From Marinisporobacter sp. (lineage in GTDB: Bacteria; Bacillota; Clostridia; Peptostreptococcales; Thermotaleaceae): a stretch of 64,000 bases of DNA. Below, piece by piece: positions 8,641-18,900 of the stretch. Location: NCBI GenBank assembly GCA_025210525.1, contig JAOARP010000048.1:18541-82540 (forward strand), given 5' to 3'. The notes below the pieces were generated by a model, which was not told the DNA's origin, did no database searches, and saw only the letters and a list, made by a program, of their open reading frames with translations. The position numbers and the translations under genes are program-made. How positions within the stretch are numbered: position 1 is the first letter of the stretch; every line of letters begins with the position of its first letter.

Positions 8641-9789
8641 ATGAAAAAAACAAATGTAGGAGTTATTCTAGGGATATTGGTTTTAGTGGCTGTAATTAGT
8701 GGTGCGGTTACTTCTTTTATGTTATTTCATCAACAAAAAAATGATGAAGCATTAAAAGAAAAAATGACAGAACAAGCGGCAGAAGAAAAGAAAGAAAAAA
8801 CGGTTATGAGTATGGAAGAAATACTAGATGGCGTAGATGAAATCTATTTAGAATCTTATTTAGGATCAAGCCATATTGTGGAAATGGATAATACAAATTT
8901 AAAGCAAATCCTTGCGCACTTAAAAAGTTTAGATTTGAATTTATTGATGAAATCAGAGGAAGTAATGGAAGATGTAGAAGAATACAACCGTTGCTTATAT
9001 GCTATTCATATTAAGAACAAAAATATGAAAATAAAAATAAATGAAAAATATGTAATTATTGATGATATGCAAGGTGGAACTCAGTTTTTTGAAGGAAATG
9101 AAGAACAATTAAAAAATTTAAATGAAGTATTAAAATCTATCTATATGGATCAATATGAGTCTAGTGAGTTATTTATGAATGTGAAAACAGTGTATATTGA
9201 AGCTAAGGATGAAGAAAAACAATGGATATTAAATGAAGAAAGCATAAAACAACTATTAGAGAATATAAAATTTATTGCTCCTGTAGATGGAAAAGAAATG
9301 ACGGATCGCCCAAATAGTTATCCTAATTATGTGATTACTATAGAAACGGAAGATAAAAACTATTCCATTCAGATAATTGATCAAGAGATTCTTAATATGG
9401 ATACATCGGATAGCTTTGTATATTATCAATATGATAATCAGTTATGGAATTACCTTCATGAAAAATATGGTGTAGCCTTTAGGGAAGAGACGAATGATTT
9501 TAAATATTTATTAAAAAGCAAAAAAATTATTGTAGATGATATGGAAAATCAATTTGATTTTGAAGATGGTACGTACTATAATGTAGAATTGCCAAGATGG
9601 CTGATGAAAGCAAATACTAAAGAAGTCAAAGAAATTCCTGACCATGAAGCTTTGAAGTATAGTATGAAATTTATGGTAGAGGAAGAGGTAATAGAAGTAA
9701 AAATATATGAAAATTATATAACCTATAGAGGGAAAAATTATTATAGCGAAAAAATCAATGAAGTTATAAAAGGTGCATTAAGTGTATAA
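8641..9789 (+). CDS. Membrane-anchored extracellular protein of unknown function
   Basis: 382 residues. One hydrophobic N-terminal segment (about residues 6-29) followed by a short, charged linker suggests an anchored protein with its body outside the cell. The rest is acidic, beta-strand-rich and soluble, with about three stretches of similar feel (each: a V-Y-I/I-I strand, a charged helix ending in LLENIK or LKSL, then I-KIYENY-type strands), perhaps repeated small domains. No catalytic motif, lipobox or cysteine pair is seen. GAGTGA ribosome binding site. It may act with the LCP enzyme upstream, but a terminator separates them. I do not recognise the family. Confidence 0.75.
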   Translation: MKKTNVGVILGILVLVAVISGAVTSFMLFHQQKNDEALKEKMTEQAAEEKKEKTVMSMEEILDGVDEIYLESYLGSSHIVEMDNTNLKQILAHLKSLDLNLLMKSEEVMEDVEEYNRCLYAIHIKNKNMKIKINEKYVIIDDMQGGTQFFEGNEEQLKNLNEVLKSIYMDQYESSELFMNVKTVYIEAKDEEKQWILNEESIKQLLENIKFIAPVDGKEMTDRPNSYPNYVITIETEDKNYSIQIIDQEILNMDTSDSFVYYQYDNQLWNYLHEKYGVAFREETNDFKYLLKSKKIIVDDMENQFDFEDGTYYNVELPRWLMKANTKEVKEIPDHEALKYSMKFMVEEEVIEVKIYENYITYRGKNYYSEKINEVIKGALSV

Positions 9790-9792
9790 AAT

Positions 9793-9826
9793 AAAAGGTT
9801 AAGGATGATTCCTTAACCTTTTTTAT
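9793..9826. terminator. Bidirectional terminator between 8641 gene and murC
   Basis: Perfect 13-bp stem (9793-9805 with 9810-9822), 4-base loop, A-run on one side and T-run on the other. It overlaps the stop codon of the convergent murC. Confidence 0.92.
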
Positions 9827-11201
9827 TTAAAAATATTTTTCCGACTTGGTAGATGTCTCCTGCACCCATTGTTAAAACCAAATCTTTGGGTTGTGCCATG
9901 GTCCTTACATATTCGGCTATTTCTTCAAAGTTATTCATGTAAATAACATCTTTATTTTGTAATTTTATCTTTTCTACTAAATCTTTTGAATGAATTTCTC
10001 CAGTATCTTTTTCTCGTGCAGCATAAATATCTGAAATAATAATCTTATCGGCATCAATAAAAGAATGAGCAAAATCGTTTAAAAGTGCTTTTGTACGAGT
10101 ATAAGTATGAGGCTGGAATATACACCATAATTGATTGTGAGGTACATTCCTTGCAGCTTTTAGGGTTGCTTTTATTTCTGTAGGATGATGGGCATAATCA
10201 TCAACCACTGTGATGTCTCCTAAAGTTCCTAGTAAATCAAATCTTCTATGTGTTCCATGGAAAAGCTTAAGATTTTTAATGATCATTTCCACGGGGACAC
10301 CTAAAGTATGACAACAAGCAATAGCAGCTAATGCATTGTCTACATTATGCTTACCAGGAATACTTAATTCAAAAGTTCCTAAAGACTTATTTTTATGGAA
10401 CACATCAAAGCTTGCAAAGCCTTTTTCATTAAACTCTATATTTTTTGTAAAGTAATCACAAGTTGCATTTGAGCCGTAAGTGATGGTTGGGCAATCAACT
10501 TTAGAAAGTACCTTCTCAACATTTGGATCATCCTTAAAGGCAATGAGAAAACCGTTTTTAGGAATAAGCTTTGCAAATTGTATGAAGGTATTGATAATAT
10601 GGTCTAAATCCTTAAAATAATCTAAATGATCTTCATCAATATTTAAAATAATACCAATATTTGGGAAGAACTTTAAAAAGCTTCCTACATATTCACAGGC
10701 TTCTGTAATGAAATATTCACCATTTCCTACCTTTACATTTCCTCCTATTTCATCTAATTCCCCACCTACAAGGATGGTAGGATCAAAATCGCTGTATTCT
10801 AAGATAAGAGAAACCATACTAGTAGTAGTTGTTTTTCCGTGTGTTCCTGAAATGGCAATGCTTTTCTTGAATTTTTTCATTAAAAGACCTAGCATTTCAG
10901 CCCTTGAAACAATAGGAATGTTTTTTTTCTTTGCTTTCATCAGTTCTGGATGATCATTTTTTACAGCAGCTGTATAAACAACTAAATTACAATCAGGTAA
11001 ATGATTTTCATCATGTCCGATAGCAATATTTGCACCTTTGTTTGAGAGCTTTTCAGTAATGCTTGAGGCTTTCATATCAGACCCAGATACTTTGTAGCCA
11101 AAGGTAAGGAGGACTTCAGCAATGGCACTCATACTTATTCCACCAATACCAATAAAATGGATATGGTTTACATCGTGTTTGTCTAAATTAAAATCAATCA
11201 T
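9813..11201 (-). CDS. murC: UDP-N-acetylmuramate--L-alanine ligase
   Basis: ATP-dependent addition of L-alanine to UDP-MurNAc, the first peptide step of peptidoglycan synthesis in the cytoplasm. 462 residues from the ATG at 11201, which follows TTGGAGGAG; a longer frame to 11258 has no ribosome binding site. Seen: [17 protein letters not shown] (UDP-binding, about residues 12-28), the P-loop [12 protein letters not shown] (about 118-129), [14 protein letters not shown] in the central/C-terminal part and [10 protein letters not shown] near the end. It is alone on the minus strand, divergent from purR. Confidence 0.96.
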   Translation of the reverse strand: MIDFNLDKHDVNHIHFIGIGGISMSAIAEVLLTFGYKVSGSDMKASSITEKLSNKGANIAIGHDENHLPDCNLVVYTAAVKNDHPELMKAKKKNIPIVSRAEMLGLLMKKFKKSIAISGTHGKTTTTSMVSLILEYSDFDPTILVGGELDEIGGNVKVGNGEYFITEACEYVGSFLKFFPNIGIILNIDEDHLDYFKDLDHIINTFIQFAKLIPKNGFLIAFKDDPNVEKVLSKVDCPTITYGSNATCDYFTKNIEFNEKGFASFDVFHKNKSLGTFELSIPGKHNVDNALAAIACCHTLGVPVEMIIKNLKLFHGTHRRFDLLGTLGDITVVDDYAHHPTEIKATLKAARNVPHNQLWCIFQPHTYTRTKALLNDFAHSFIDADKIIISDIYAAREKDTGEIHSKDLVEKIKLQNKDVIYMNNFEEIAEYVRTMAQPKDLVLTMGAGDIYQVGKIFLNKKG

Positions 11202-11359
11202 AAATATTTCTCCTCCAATAAAAAGTGAATTTCTTTTATTATTACCATATTCATGCAAATCTATAGATATTTCTCAAAAATGAAAAGGACAAAATAAAAA
11301 ATATAGTGAAATTATACCACAAAAATTTTTAGGGGAAAGGAAAAAAGAAAAAATACTGG

Positions 11360-11388
11360 TTGAATAATTTTGTAATACCGAATAAAAT
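11360..11388 (+). promoter_or_regulatory. Sigma-A promoter of purR
   Basis: TTGAAT (11360-11365), 17-bp spacer, TAAAAT (11383-11388). The upstream PurBox overlaps the spacer and -10 box. Confidence 0.6.
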
Positions 11389-11418
11389 TATATACAAATA
11401 ATAAAAATATTCGGATAG
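11374..11418. promoter_or_regulatory. PurR operator: two inverted PurBoxes
   Basis: Box 1 AATACCGAATAAAA (11374-11387) and box 2, read on the minus strand, with the same CCGAAT core (ATTCGG at 11409-11414; box 11405-11418). The boxes face each other with 17 bp between them. The known B. subtilis PurBox is AWWWCCGAACWWT, in opposing pairs 16-17 bp apart. This one covers the purR promoter, implying autoregulation. Confidence 0.7.
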
Positions 11419-11431
11419 GGAGAGTAAAAAG

Positions 11432-12247
11432 ATGAAAATAAAGAGAAATGGAAGAATTGGAGCTTTGGTTAAGATTCTTAATGATCATCCAAATAAAATT
11501 TTTACTTTAAATTATTTTACAAATAAATTTAATGCAGCAAAATCAAGTATTAGTGAAGATATTGTTGTAGCAAAGAAGTTGATGGAAGATTTGAAATTAG
11601 GGAAAATAGAAACCATCTCAGGTGCTGCAGGAGGCGTAAAGTATATTCCTTTAATAAGCAAGGAGGATACAAAAGAGATTTTAGAGAGCGTATGTGAAAA
11701 ACTTGCAGAAACAAATAGGATTATTCCAGGAGATTTCCTTTATATGGCAGATATTATTTATAATCCAACCATTGTTAGAAAATTAGGAGAAATATTTGCT
11801 ACTCAGTTTGCAGAAAAAAAGATAGATTGTGTAGTAACTGTTGAGACAAAAGGAATTCCTATAGCACTTATGACAGCCAATGCACTAAACGTGCCTCTTA
11901 TTATCTTAAGGAGAGATAGTAAAGTTACAGAAGGATCTACTGTAAGTATCAATTATTTATCAGGGTCTACTGGAAAGATCCAAACCATGTCTATCTCTAA
12001 AAGAGCCATTAAGACAGGAGCAAATGTTATCATTATTGATGATTTTATGAAAGCTGGGGGTACGGCAAAAGGCATGATAGATATGATGAAAGAATTTGAA
12101 GCGGATGTAGTTGGAATAGGAGTTATGATTGCAACAAAAGAGCCTAAGGAGAAAGTAGTGAAGGATTATGTTCCGTTACTTATATTAGATCAGGTAGATG
12201 AGAAGAATAAAATTATAAATATATATGCAAATGAACGATTAATATAA
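11432..12247 (+). CDS. purR: Purine operon repressor PurR
   Basis: 271 residues. N-terminal winged helix (residues 1 to about 75; FNAAKSSISEDIVVAKKLMEDL carries the recognition helix) fused to a phosphoribosyltransferase-like domain with the PRPP-binding loop VIIIDDFMKAGGTAKGM (about residues 195-211). In B. subtilis PurR binds PurBoxes and releases them when PRPP is high. GGGAGAG precedes the ATG. The promoter contains a matching pair of PurBoxes. Gene order purR-spoVG is as in B. subtilis except that yabJ (ridA) is missing between them. Confidence 0.95.
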   Translation: MKIKRNGRIGALVKILNDHPNKIFTLNYFTNKFNAAKSSISEDIVVAKKLMEDLKLGKIETISGAAGGVKYIPLISKEDTKEILESVCEKLAETNRIIPGDFLYMADIIYNPTIVRKLGEIFATQFAEKKIDCVVTVETKGIPIALMTANALNVPLIILRRDSKVTEGSTVSINYLSGSTGKIQTMSISKRAIKTGANVIIIDDFMKAGGTAKGMIDMMKEFEADVVGIGVMIATKEPKEKVVKDYVPLLILDQVDEKNKIINIYANERLI

Positions 12248-12274
12248 AAGATTCTAAATTTTTACAAAATAAAA

Positions 12275-12303
12275 GAAGGAAATTAAGAATATTTGGAGAA
12301 TAT
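12275..12303 (+). promoter_or_regulatory. Sigma-H promoter of spoVG
   Basis: GAAGGAAAT (12275-12283) and GGAGAATAT (12295-12303), with an 11-bp spacer, fit the SigH consensus RNAGGAWWW / RNNGAATWW at every fixed base. spoVG is a classic SigH target. Confidence 0.75.
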
Positions 12304-12345
12304 GTTATTCAACTCGTAAGTTGAGACTGGGAAGGTGGTGAGAAT

Positions 12346-12612
12346 ATGGAGGTTACTGATGTACGTGTACGTAAAATCAGTGATGAAGGCAAGATGAAAG
12401 CCATAGTATCAGTAACTTTTGACAACGAATTTGTAGTCCACGATATAAAAATTATTGAGGGACAGAATGGGTTGTTTATTGCTATGCCTAGTAGAAAGAT
12501 AGGAGAAGGAGACTTTAGAGATATTGCCCATCCTATCAATTCAGAAACTAGGGCCAAACTTCAAGAACATATATTTGCCGAATATGAAAAAGTGAAAAAC
12601 AAAGAAGAATAA
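12346..12612 (+). CDS. spoVG: Septation/sporulation regulator SpoVG
   Basis: 88 residues, the normal size for this nucleic-acid-binding protein. It opens with [20 protein letters not shown] and contains the conserved [19 protein letters not shown] (about residues 30-52) and [19 protein letters not shown]. SpoVG influences asymmetric septation and many post-exponential genes, and binds DNA or RNA in several Firmicutes. GGTGGTGAG ribosome binding site. Its own SigH-like promoter and terminator make it a monocistronic unit. Confidence 0.97.
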   Translation: MEVTDVRVRKISDEGKMKAIVSVTFDNEFVVHDIKIIEGQNGLFIAMPSRKIGEGDFRDIAHPINSETRAKLQEHIFAEYEKVKNKEE

Positions 12613-12637
12613 GAACTACATTAATTAAATAAGGGAC

Positions 12638-12683
12638 AAACCCTTTTGGACAGATCATCATCCAAAGGGGTTTTCTTTTTTTT
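12638..12683 (+). terminator. Terminator of spoVG
   Basis: 13-bp stem with one wobble (12638-12650 with 12661-12673), 10-base loop, followed by a long T-run. Confidence 0.9.
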
Positions 12684-12834
12684 TGAGTTCTTTTAGTATG
12701 TTAAAAAAAATGATATACTAAATGACGGATAAGGATATATTTTATAATAAACAAAAATTGTCGTAATAGATAGAAAAAAATTTAATTTTGCAACCAATCA
12801 TTTATAAAATCATGTATAATAAGGAGTGGTATAG

Positions 12835-14214
12835 ATGAGTAATCTTACGGCTGTTATATTAGCAGCAGGAGCGGGAACAAGAATGAAGTCAAAACTACCA
12901 AAGGTTTTACATGTTGTTAGTGGAAAACCTATGGTAGAACATATTATTGACGCAGCAGAAGAAGTAAATGTTCATGAAAGTATTGTAGTAATCGGACATA
13001 AAGGAGAAGAAGTAAAGAAAGCTATTAAACATAGAGGGGTAGATTTTGCCCTTCAAAAAGAACAATTAGGAACTGGGCATGCAGTGATGCAGGCAGAGGA
13101 TTTTCTAAAAGATGAAGGATATGTGTTACTTTTATGTGGAGATACTCCTCTAATCAAAGGACATACCTTACAGGAGTTAATAGATTTTCATATAAAAGGT
13201 GATTTCCAAGGAACTATTTTGACTGCAGATTTTGAAAATCCTAAAGGTTATGGTAGAATTGTTCGGGATGAAGAAGGAAATGTAGTAAAAATTGTAGAAG
13301 AAAAAGATGCAAATGAACAAGAAAAGAGAATTACAGAAATAAATTCAGGCATGTATTGCTATGATTCAAAATTATTAAAAGAAGCCCTTAAAAAAATTAC
13401 TAATAATAATGAACAGCAGGAGTACTATATTACAGATGTAATTGAGATCTTAAAAAAAGAAGGACATAAAGTAGGTGCTTTTAAGGCTGAAGACAAAGCA
13501 GAAATTATGGGAGTCAATTCAAGAGTACAGCTTGCGTGTGCTGAAGGGGTTATGAGAGAAAGAATTTTAACAAAACATATGGAAGAAGGGGTAACCATTG
13601 TTGACCCTAAAAACACCTATGTTGAAAAAAGTGTAAAGATTGGAATGGATACAATTCTTCATCCAGGGGTTATTCTTAAAGGAAATACTGAAATCGGTGA
13701 AGATTGTATCATAGGACACAATACACGTATTGAGAATTCTATTATAAAAAATGAAGTACAAATTCAAAGCTCAACCATTATGAATAGTTTTGTAGATGAA
13801 GGATGTACAATAGGACCTTATGCTTATTTGAGACCAAACAGTAAATTAGGGAAAAAAGTGAAAATTGGAGATTTTGTGGAAGTAAAGAATTCTATTATTG
13901 ATGATGGATCAAAAGCATCCCATCTAGCTTATGTGGGAGATGCAGAAGTTGGAAAGAATGTAAATATAGGCTGTGGTGTAGTGTTTGTTAACTATGATGG
14001 TAAAAATAAACATAAATCCATCGTTGAAGATAATGCTTTTGTAGGAAGTAATGTAAACTTAGTTGCTCCCGTTGTAATAAGAAAGGGAGGGTATGTTGCA
14101 ACTGGGTCTACTATTACGAAGGAAGTTCCAGAAGGAGCTTTATCTGTAGCAAGAGAAAAACAAAAGAATATAGCTGGATGGGTAGAAAGAAAAGGCTTAT
14201 TAAAAAAAGATTAA
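12835..14214 (+). CDS. glmU: Bifunctional GlmU (uridyltransferase / GlcN-1-P acetyltransferase)
   Basis: Makes UDP-GlcNAc from glucosamine-1-phosphate, acetyl-CoA and UTP for peptidoglycan. 459 residues. N-terminal nucleotidyltransferase with VILAAGAGTRMKSKLPKVLH (about residues 7-26) and LLCGDTPLI; C-terminal left-handed beta-helix of hexapeptide repeats from about residue 250, with YLRPNSKLGKKVKIGDFVEVKNS and the acetyltransferase active-site region SHLAYVGDAEVG (His near 361). First gene of a glmU-prs pair 17 bp apart, as in B. subtilis. Confidence 0.97.
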   Translation: MSNLTAVILAAGAGTRMKSKLPKVLHVVSGKPMVEHIIDAAEEVNVHESIVVIGHKGEEVKKAIKHRGVDFALQKEQLGTGHAVMQAEDFLKDEGYVLLLCGDTPLIKGHTLQELIDFHIKGDFQGTILTADFENPKGYGRIVRDEEGNVVKIVEEKDANEQEKRITEINSGMYCYDSKLLKEALKKITNNNEQQEYYITDVIEILKKEGHKVGAFKAEDKAEIMGVNSRVQLACAEGVMRERILTKHMEEGVTIVDPKNTYVEKSVKIGMDTILHPGVILKGNTEIGEDCIIGHNTRIENSIIKNEVQIQSSTIMNSFVDEGCTIGPYAYLRPNSKLGKKVKIGDFVEVKNSIIDDGSKASHLAYVGDAEVGKNVNIGCGVVFVNYDGKNKHKSIVEDNAFVGSNVNLVAPVVIRKGGYVATGSTITKEVPEGALSVAREKQKNIAGWVERKGLLKKD

Positions 14215-14231
14215 TTTAGGGAGGAACAAAA

Positions 14232-15182
14232 ATGAATATCAATGGACAAGAGATAAAAGTTTTTGCTGGAAATGCCAGTAAAGATTTAGCTCTTAAGATT
14301 TGTGAAAGCTTAGGTGTAACTTTAGGGGATGCTGAAGTAGGATCTTTTAGTGATGGAGAGATTTCTGTAAATATTACAGAAACAGTAAGAGGTGCAGATG
14401 TATTTGTTGTACAGTCTACATGCGCACCTGTTGTGAATAGACATTTAATGGAACTACTAATCATGATTGATGCATTAAAGCGTGCTTCTGCTGGTAGAAT
14501 AACAGCTGTTATACCATACTATGGTTATGCAAGACAAGATAGAAAAGCAAAAGCGAGAGATCCAATTACTGCAAAGCTTGTAGCAGATCTTATTACTAGT
14601 GCAGGAGCAGATCGTGTTCTTACAATGGATTTACATGCTGCACAAATTCAAGGATATTTTAATATTCCTGTAGATCATCTTTTAGGTGTTCCTATTTTAG
14701 CAAAACATTTTAAAAAGCTTGAGTTAGAAGATGTGGTAGTCGTATCTCCTGACCTTGGAAGTGTTACAAGAGCTAGAAACTTTGCGAATATATTAGATGC
14801 ACCAATTGCTATTATTGATAAAAGAAGACCAAAAGCAAATGTTTCAGAGGTTATGAATATTATTGGTGATATAGAAGGTAAAAATGTTATTTTAGTAGAT
14901 GATATGATTGATACAGCAGGAACGATTACAAATGGAGCAAAAGCATTAAAAGATTTTGGTGCTAAAGAAGTTTATGCTTGTTGTACGCATCCTGTTTTAT
15001 CAGGACCAGCTATAGAGAGAATAAAAGATTCTGTAATAAAAGAGCTTGTTATATTAGACACGATTAAATTAGCAGAAGAAAAGAAATTAGATAATATAAA
15101 AACTTTATCTGTAGCAGATATTTTTGCAGAAGCTATTAGAAGAATCTACGAAAATGAATCTGTAAGTAAATTATTTGGCTAA
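14232..15182 (+). CDS. prs: Ribose-phosphate pyrophosphokinase
   Basis: Makes PRPP from ribose-5-phosphate and ATP for nucleotide, His and Trp synthesis. 316 residues. Diagnostic segments: [21 protein letters not shown] (flexible loop, about 96-116), [15 protein letters not shown] (about 127-141) and the PRPP loop [15 protein letters not shown] (about 216-230). Ribosome binding site GGGAGGA. PRPP is also the effector of PurR encoded 2 kb upstream. The B. subtilis neighbour ctc is absent; pth follows. Confidence 0.97.
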   Translation: MNINGQEIKVFAGNASKDLALKICESLGVTLGDAEVGSFSDGEISVNITETVRGADVFVVQSTCAPVVNRHLMELLIMIDALKRASAGRITAVIPYYGYARQDRKAKARDPITAKLVADLITSAGADRVLTMDLHAAQIQGYFNIPVDHLLGVPILAKHFKKLELEDVVVVSPDLGSVTRARNFANILDAPIAIIDKRRPKANVSEVMNIIGDIEGKNVILVDDMIDTAGTITNGAKALKDFGAKEVYACCTHPVLSGPAIERIKDSVIKELVILDTIKLAEEKKLDNIKTLSVADIFAEAIRRIYENESVSKLFG

Positions 15183-15183
15183 T

Positions 15184-15218
15184 AAAAAGTGGAGAATTTC
15201 TCCACTTTTTATATTTTT
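15184..15218 (+). terminator. Terminator of glmU-prs
   Basis: 12-bp perfect stem (15184-15195 with 15199-15210), 3-base loop, followed by ATATTTTTT. Confidence 0.85.
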
Positions 15219-15353
15219 TGATGAAGTGAGAGTTTATTAGAGGATTATAAAGACAATTCTTTAGTATAGAGATTTTTAACTTGTGATATGAATAGTCAGA
15301 GGGATATATGATATAATAGTCTAGAAATTGTAAATAAAGAAAGGATGCATAAT

Positions 15354-15911
15354 ATGCTTGTAGTAGTTGGTTTAGGGAACCCAGGAAAACAATACGATGG
15401 AACAAGACATAATGTTGGATTTGATACAATTGATTATTTAGCAGATAGAAATAATATCAGTATGAATAAGGTAAAATACAAGGCAGTAATAGGAGAAGGA
15501 TTTATTGGGCGTGAAAAGGTTATGCTAGTGAAGCCTCAAACTTATATGAATTTAAGTGGAAGAAGTGTGCGTGAAATTGTAAATTTCTATAAGCTTTCTA
15601 TAGAAGATTTAATCGTTATTTATGATGATATAGATACAGAGGTAGGAAAATTAAGAATTAGAAAAAAAGGAAGTGCAGGAACTCATAATGGTATGAAATC
15701 TATTATTTATGAGATACAATCAGACCAATTCTCGCGAGTAAGGATTGGTATTGGAAAGCCACAATATGGAAATCTTGCGGATTTTGTATTAGGTAAATTT
15801 TCAAAAGAAGATAGATCCTTTATCAATGAAAGTGTAAAAAGGTCAGCAGAAGCTGTAGAAACCTTAATCAGTGAGGGAATAGAGCTAGCCATGAATAGAT
15901 ATAATGGTTAA
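15354..15911 (+). CDS. pth: Peptidyl-tRNA hydrolase
   Basis: Frees tRNA from prematurely released peptidyl-tRNA. 185 residues from the second of two near ATGs: AAAGG lies 9 bases before 15354 but directly abuts the ATG at 15345. Seen: [21 protein letters not shown] (residues 4-24; conserved Asn and the catalytic His of RHNVG), [40 protein letters not shown] and the FxRVRIGIG block. Its B. subtilis name is spoVC. A palindromic hairpin without a T-run follows, then mfd. Confidence 0.95.
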   Translation: MLVVVGLGNPGKQYDGTRHNVGFDTIDYLADRNNISMNKVKYKAVIGEGFIGREKVMLVKPQTYMNLSGRSVREIVNFYKLSIEDLIVIYDDIDTEVGKLRIRKKGSAGTHNGMKSIIYEIQSDQFSRVRIGIGKPQYGNLADFVLGKFSKEDRSFINESVKRSAEAVETLISEGIELAMNRYNG

Positions 15912-15990
15912 TATAGAATTTTTTATAAATAAGAGTAGGCCCAGGTATAAGATCTGGGCTTATAGTGCTTTAGTCAACTGAAGGGTGTGA

Positions 15991-18900
15991 ATGATTTTGC
16001 AGGAAAATATATTGATCCAAGGCATTAAAAACTTAAAAGCATATGAAGAATTAAAAATAAGTTTTAATAAAGGATTCAATCCTACTATGGTTCATGGTCT
16101 CATGGATTCTCAAATTCCTCACATTGTGTTTGCCATGCATCAATCTTTGCAGAAACAATGCTTGATTATTACTTACAGTGAGTATCAAGCAAAAAGAATT
16201 TATGAAGATTTAAAGTTTTTTATAAAAGATCAAGTTTATTCATATCCTGCCAAGGAATTGGTATTTTATCATTATGATGCTAAGAGTCATCAAAGGGTTG
16301 AAGAACGATTGAAGACCATGATTAAAATGGCAGATGGAGAATCCTGTATTGTTGTAGCATCTATTGAAAGCTTGCTTCATAAATTAATGCCAAAGGATGG
16401 GTTTAGTAAAAATTTTGCAACTATAAAGTATGGTGAAACAATCGATCTAAAAAAAATAATAGCTACTTTTGTTTCTCTAGGATATGAGCGAGTAGATATG
16501 GTTGAAGCTAAGGGGCAGTGCAGTATTAGAGGTGGAATTATAGATTTTTTCCCTGTGACGAGTGAAAACCCCTATAGAATAGAGCTTTTTGATGATGAGA
16601 TCGATTCTATTCGTACATTTGATATTCACTCTCAGCTGTCTTTAGAAAAATTGAAGGAAGTTCTTGTGACACCTGCTCAAGAAGTATTATTAGAGAGTGA
16701 TCAAAAAGAAGACGCCATCAAAAAAATAAGGATAGATTTTGAGAAATACGGGAAGAAGATCAAGGGCGATGGATATGGTCGACTAAATGAAAAAATTTCT
16801 AATTTTACAGAAAGGCTTGAGATAGAAAATAATCCTCAAGGATTCGAAAAGTATTTGAATTATTACTATGATGAGTTAGAATTACTTATTAATTATTTTA
16901 AGAAAGATGCGCTTGTTTTTATAGATGAGCCATCTCGGGTGAAAGAAAGGGCTCATACTGCATACAAAGAGCTTGCAGAAAGTTTTAAGGGGTTATTAGA
17001 AAAGGGCGAAGTTCTTCCAATGCAAATAGAGCTTATTACAAATTACGAAAATTTTTTGTATGAGTTAAAGAAAAAACATATCTTTATATTAAGTAGTTTA
17101 CCTAAAAAACATCCTCATTTTGATCCAAAACAGGTTATAAGTTTTTCTTCAAGGATGGCACAATCCTTTCATGGGAAAATGGATATTTTCTCAAATGAAT
17201 TAAAAACCTATAAATATAAAGGATATAAAACTATTTTACTTTGCGAAACAGAAGAGAGAGGAAGACGGATAGGAGAAAGTTTAAAAGAAAATAGCATTGA
17301 AGCTAACTTTATAAAAGATATCCATCAGCCTATTCAATCTGGGCAGACTTTTATTATTGAGGGACATTTAACTAAAGGGTTTGAGTATATTGATAGTAAA
17401 TTATTAGTCATCACAGAAGATGAAATCTTTGGAAAAGCCAAAAGAAAAAGAGCAGCTAAGAAAAGAAAAGATGCTAGACCTATTAAATCTTTTATAGACT
17501 TAAATATAGGAGACTATGTTGTTCATGAAAATCATGGTGTTGGAAAATATATAGGTGTAGAGCAATTGAAGGTCGAGGGAGCTAAAAAAGATTATTTAAA
17601 GATAAAATATTCTGGAGAAGATATATTGTATGTGCCAATTGAGCAGATGGATATGGTACAAAAATATATTGGTTCTGATGCAGCAAAGCCTAGATTAAAT
17701 AAATTAGGGACGTCTGAATGGAAAAAAACAAAAGCGAAGGCAAAAGGATCTATTGTAGATATGGCAAAGGATTTACTCAAATTAAGTGCCATTCGGAAAG
17801 AGAAAAAAGGATATGCTTTTTCGAAAGATACTCCTTGGCAGAGTCAATTTGAGGATAATTTTCCTTATGAAGAAACACCGGATCAATTGAGATGTATAAA
17901 AGAATTAAAAGTAGATATGGAAAAATCTATTCCAATGGATCGACTTCTTTGTGGAGATGTTGGCTATGGCAAGACGGAGGTCGCTGTAAGAGGGGCTTTT
18001 AAATGTGTTATGGATGGAAAACAAGTAGCTTTTTTAGTACCTACAACAATTCTTGCACAGCAACACTATAATACATTTATGAATAGATTTAGGGATTTTC
18101 CTATTACGATAGAAATGTTAAGTAGATTTAAGACGGAAAAAGAGCAAGAAGAAATTATTAAAAAAATGCGGGCAGGAGCTGTAGATATTCTTATAGGAAC
18201 CCATCGTTTGATATCAAAGGATATTGCTTTTAAAGATATTGGTCTTTTGATTATTGATGAAGAACAAAGATTTGGTGTACAACATAAAGAAGCTTTAAAA
18301 CATATTCGAAAAAATGTAGATGTTTTAACTTTAACAGCAACGCCTATTCCTAGAACACTTCATATGTCTCTTATTGGACTTAGGGATATGAGTGTTATTG
18401 AAGACCCACCTGAAGAAAGATATCCAGTCCAGACTTATGTAATAGAGTATAACGAAGAGATGATCAGAGATGCTATATTAAGAGAAATGGGAAGAGGAGG
18501 ACAAATTTACTTTGTATTCAATCGAGTAAAAGGTATTCAGCAAATGGCATCAAGAATAAGAGAACTTGTTCCAGATGCAAGGGTAGCTGTAGGTCATGGA
18601 CAAATGAGTGAAAGACAATTAGAAAATATCATGCTTGATTTTATGAATGGAGAGTACGATATATTAGTTTGTACAACCATCATAGAGACAGGGCTTGATA
18701 TATCTAATGTGAACACGATTATTATATACGATGGGGACAAGATGGGACTTTCTCAGCTTTATCAGCTAAGAGGTAGAGTTGGGAGATCAAATCGTTTAGC
18801 TTATGCTTATCTTACTTATCAAAAGGATAAGATCCTCACAGAGGTTGCAGAAAAAAGACTAAAGGCCATTAAGGAATTTACTGAATTTGGATCAGGTTTT

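Noticed and set aside
15932..15962. Terminator after pth
   Set aside because: A GCCCAG/CTGGGC hairpin is present but there is no T-run, so read-through into mfd is likely.
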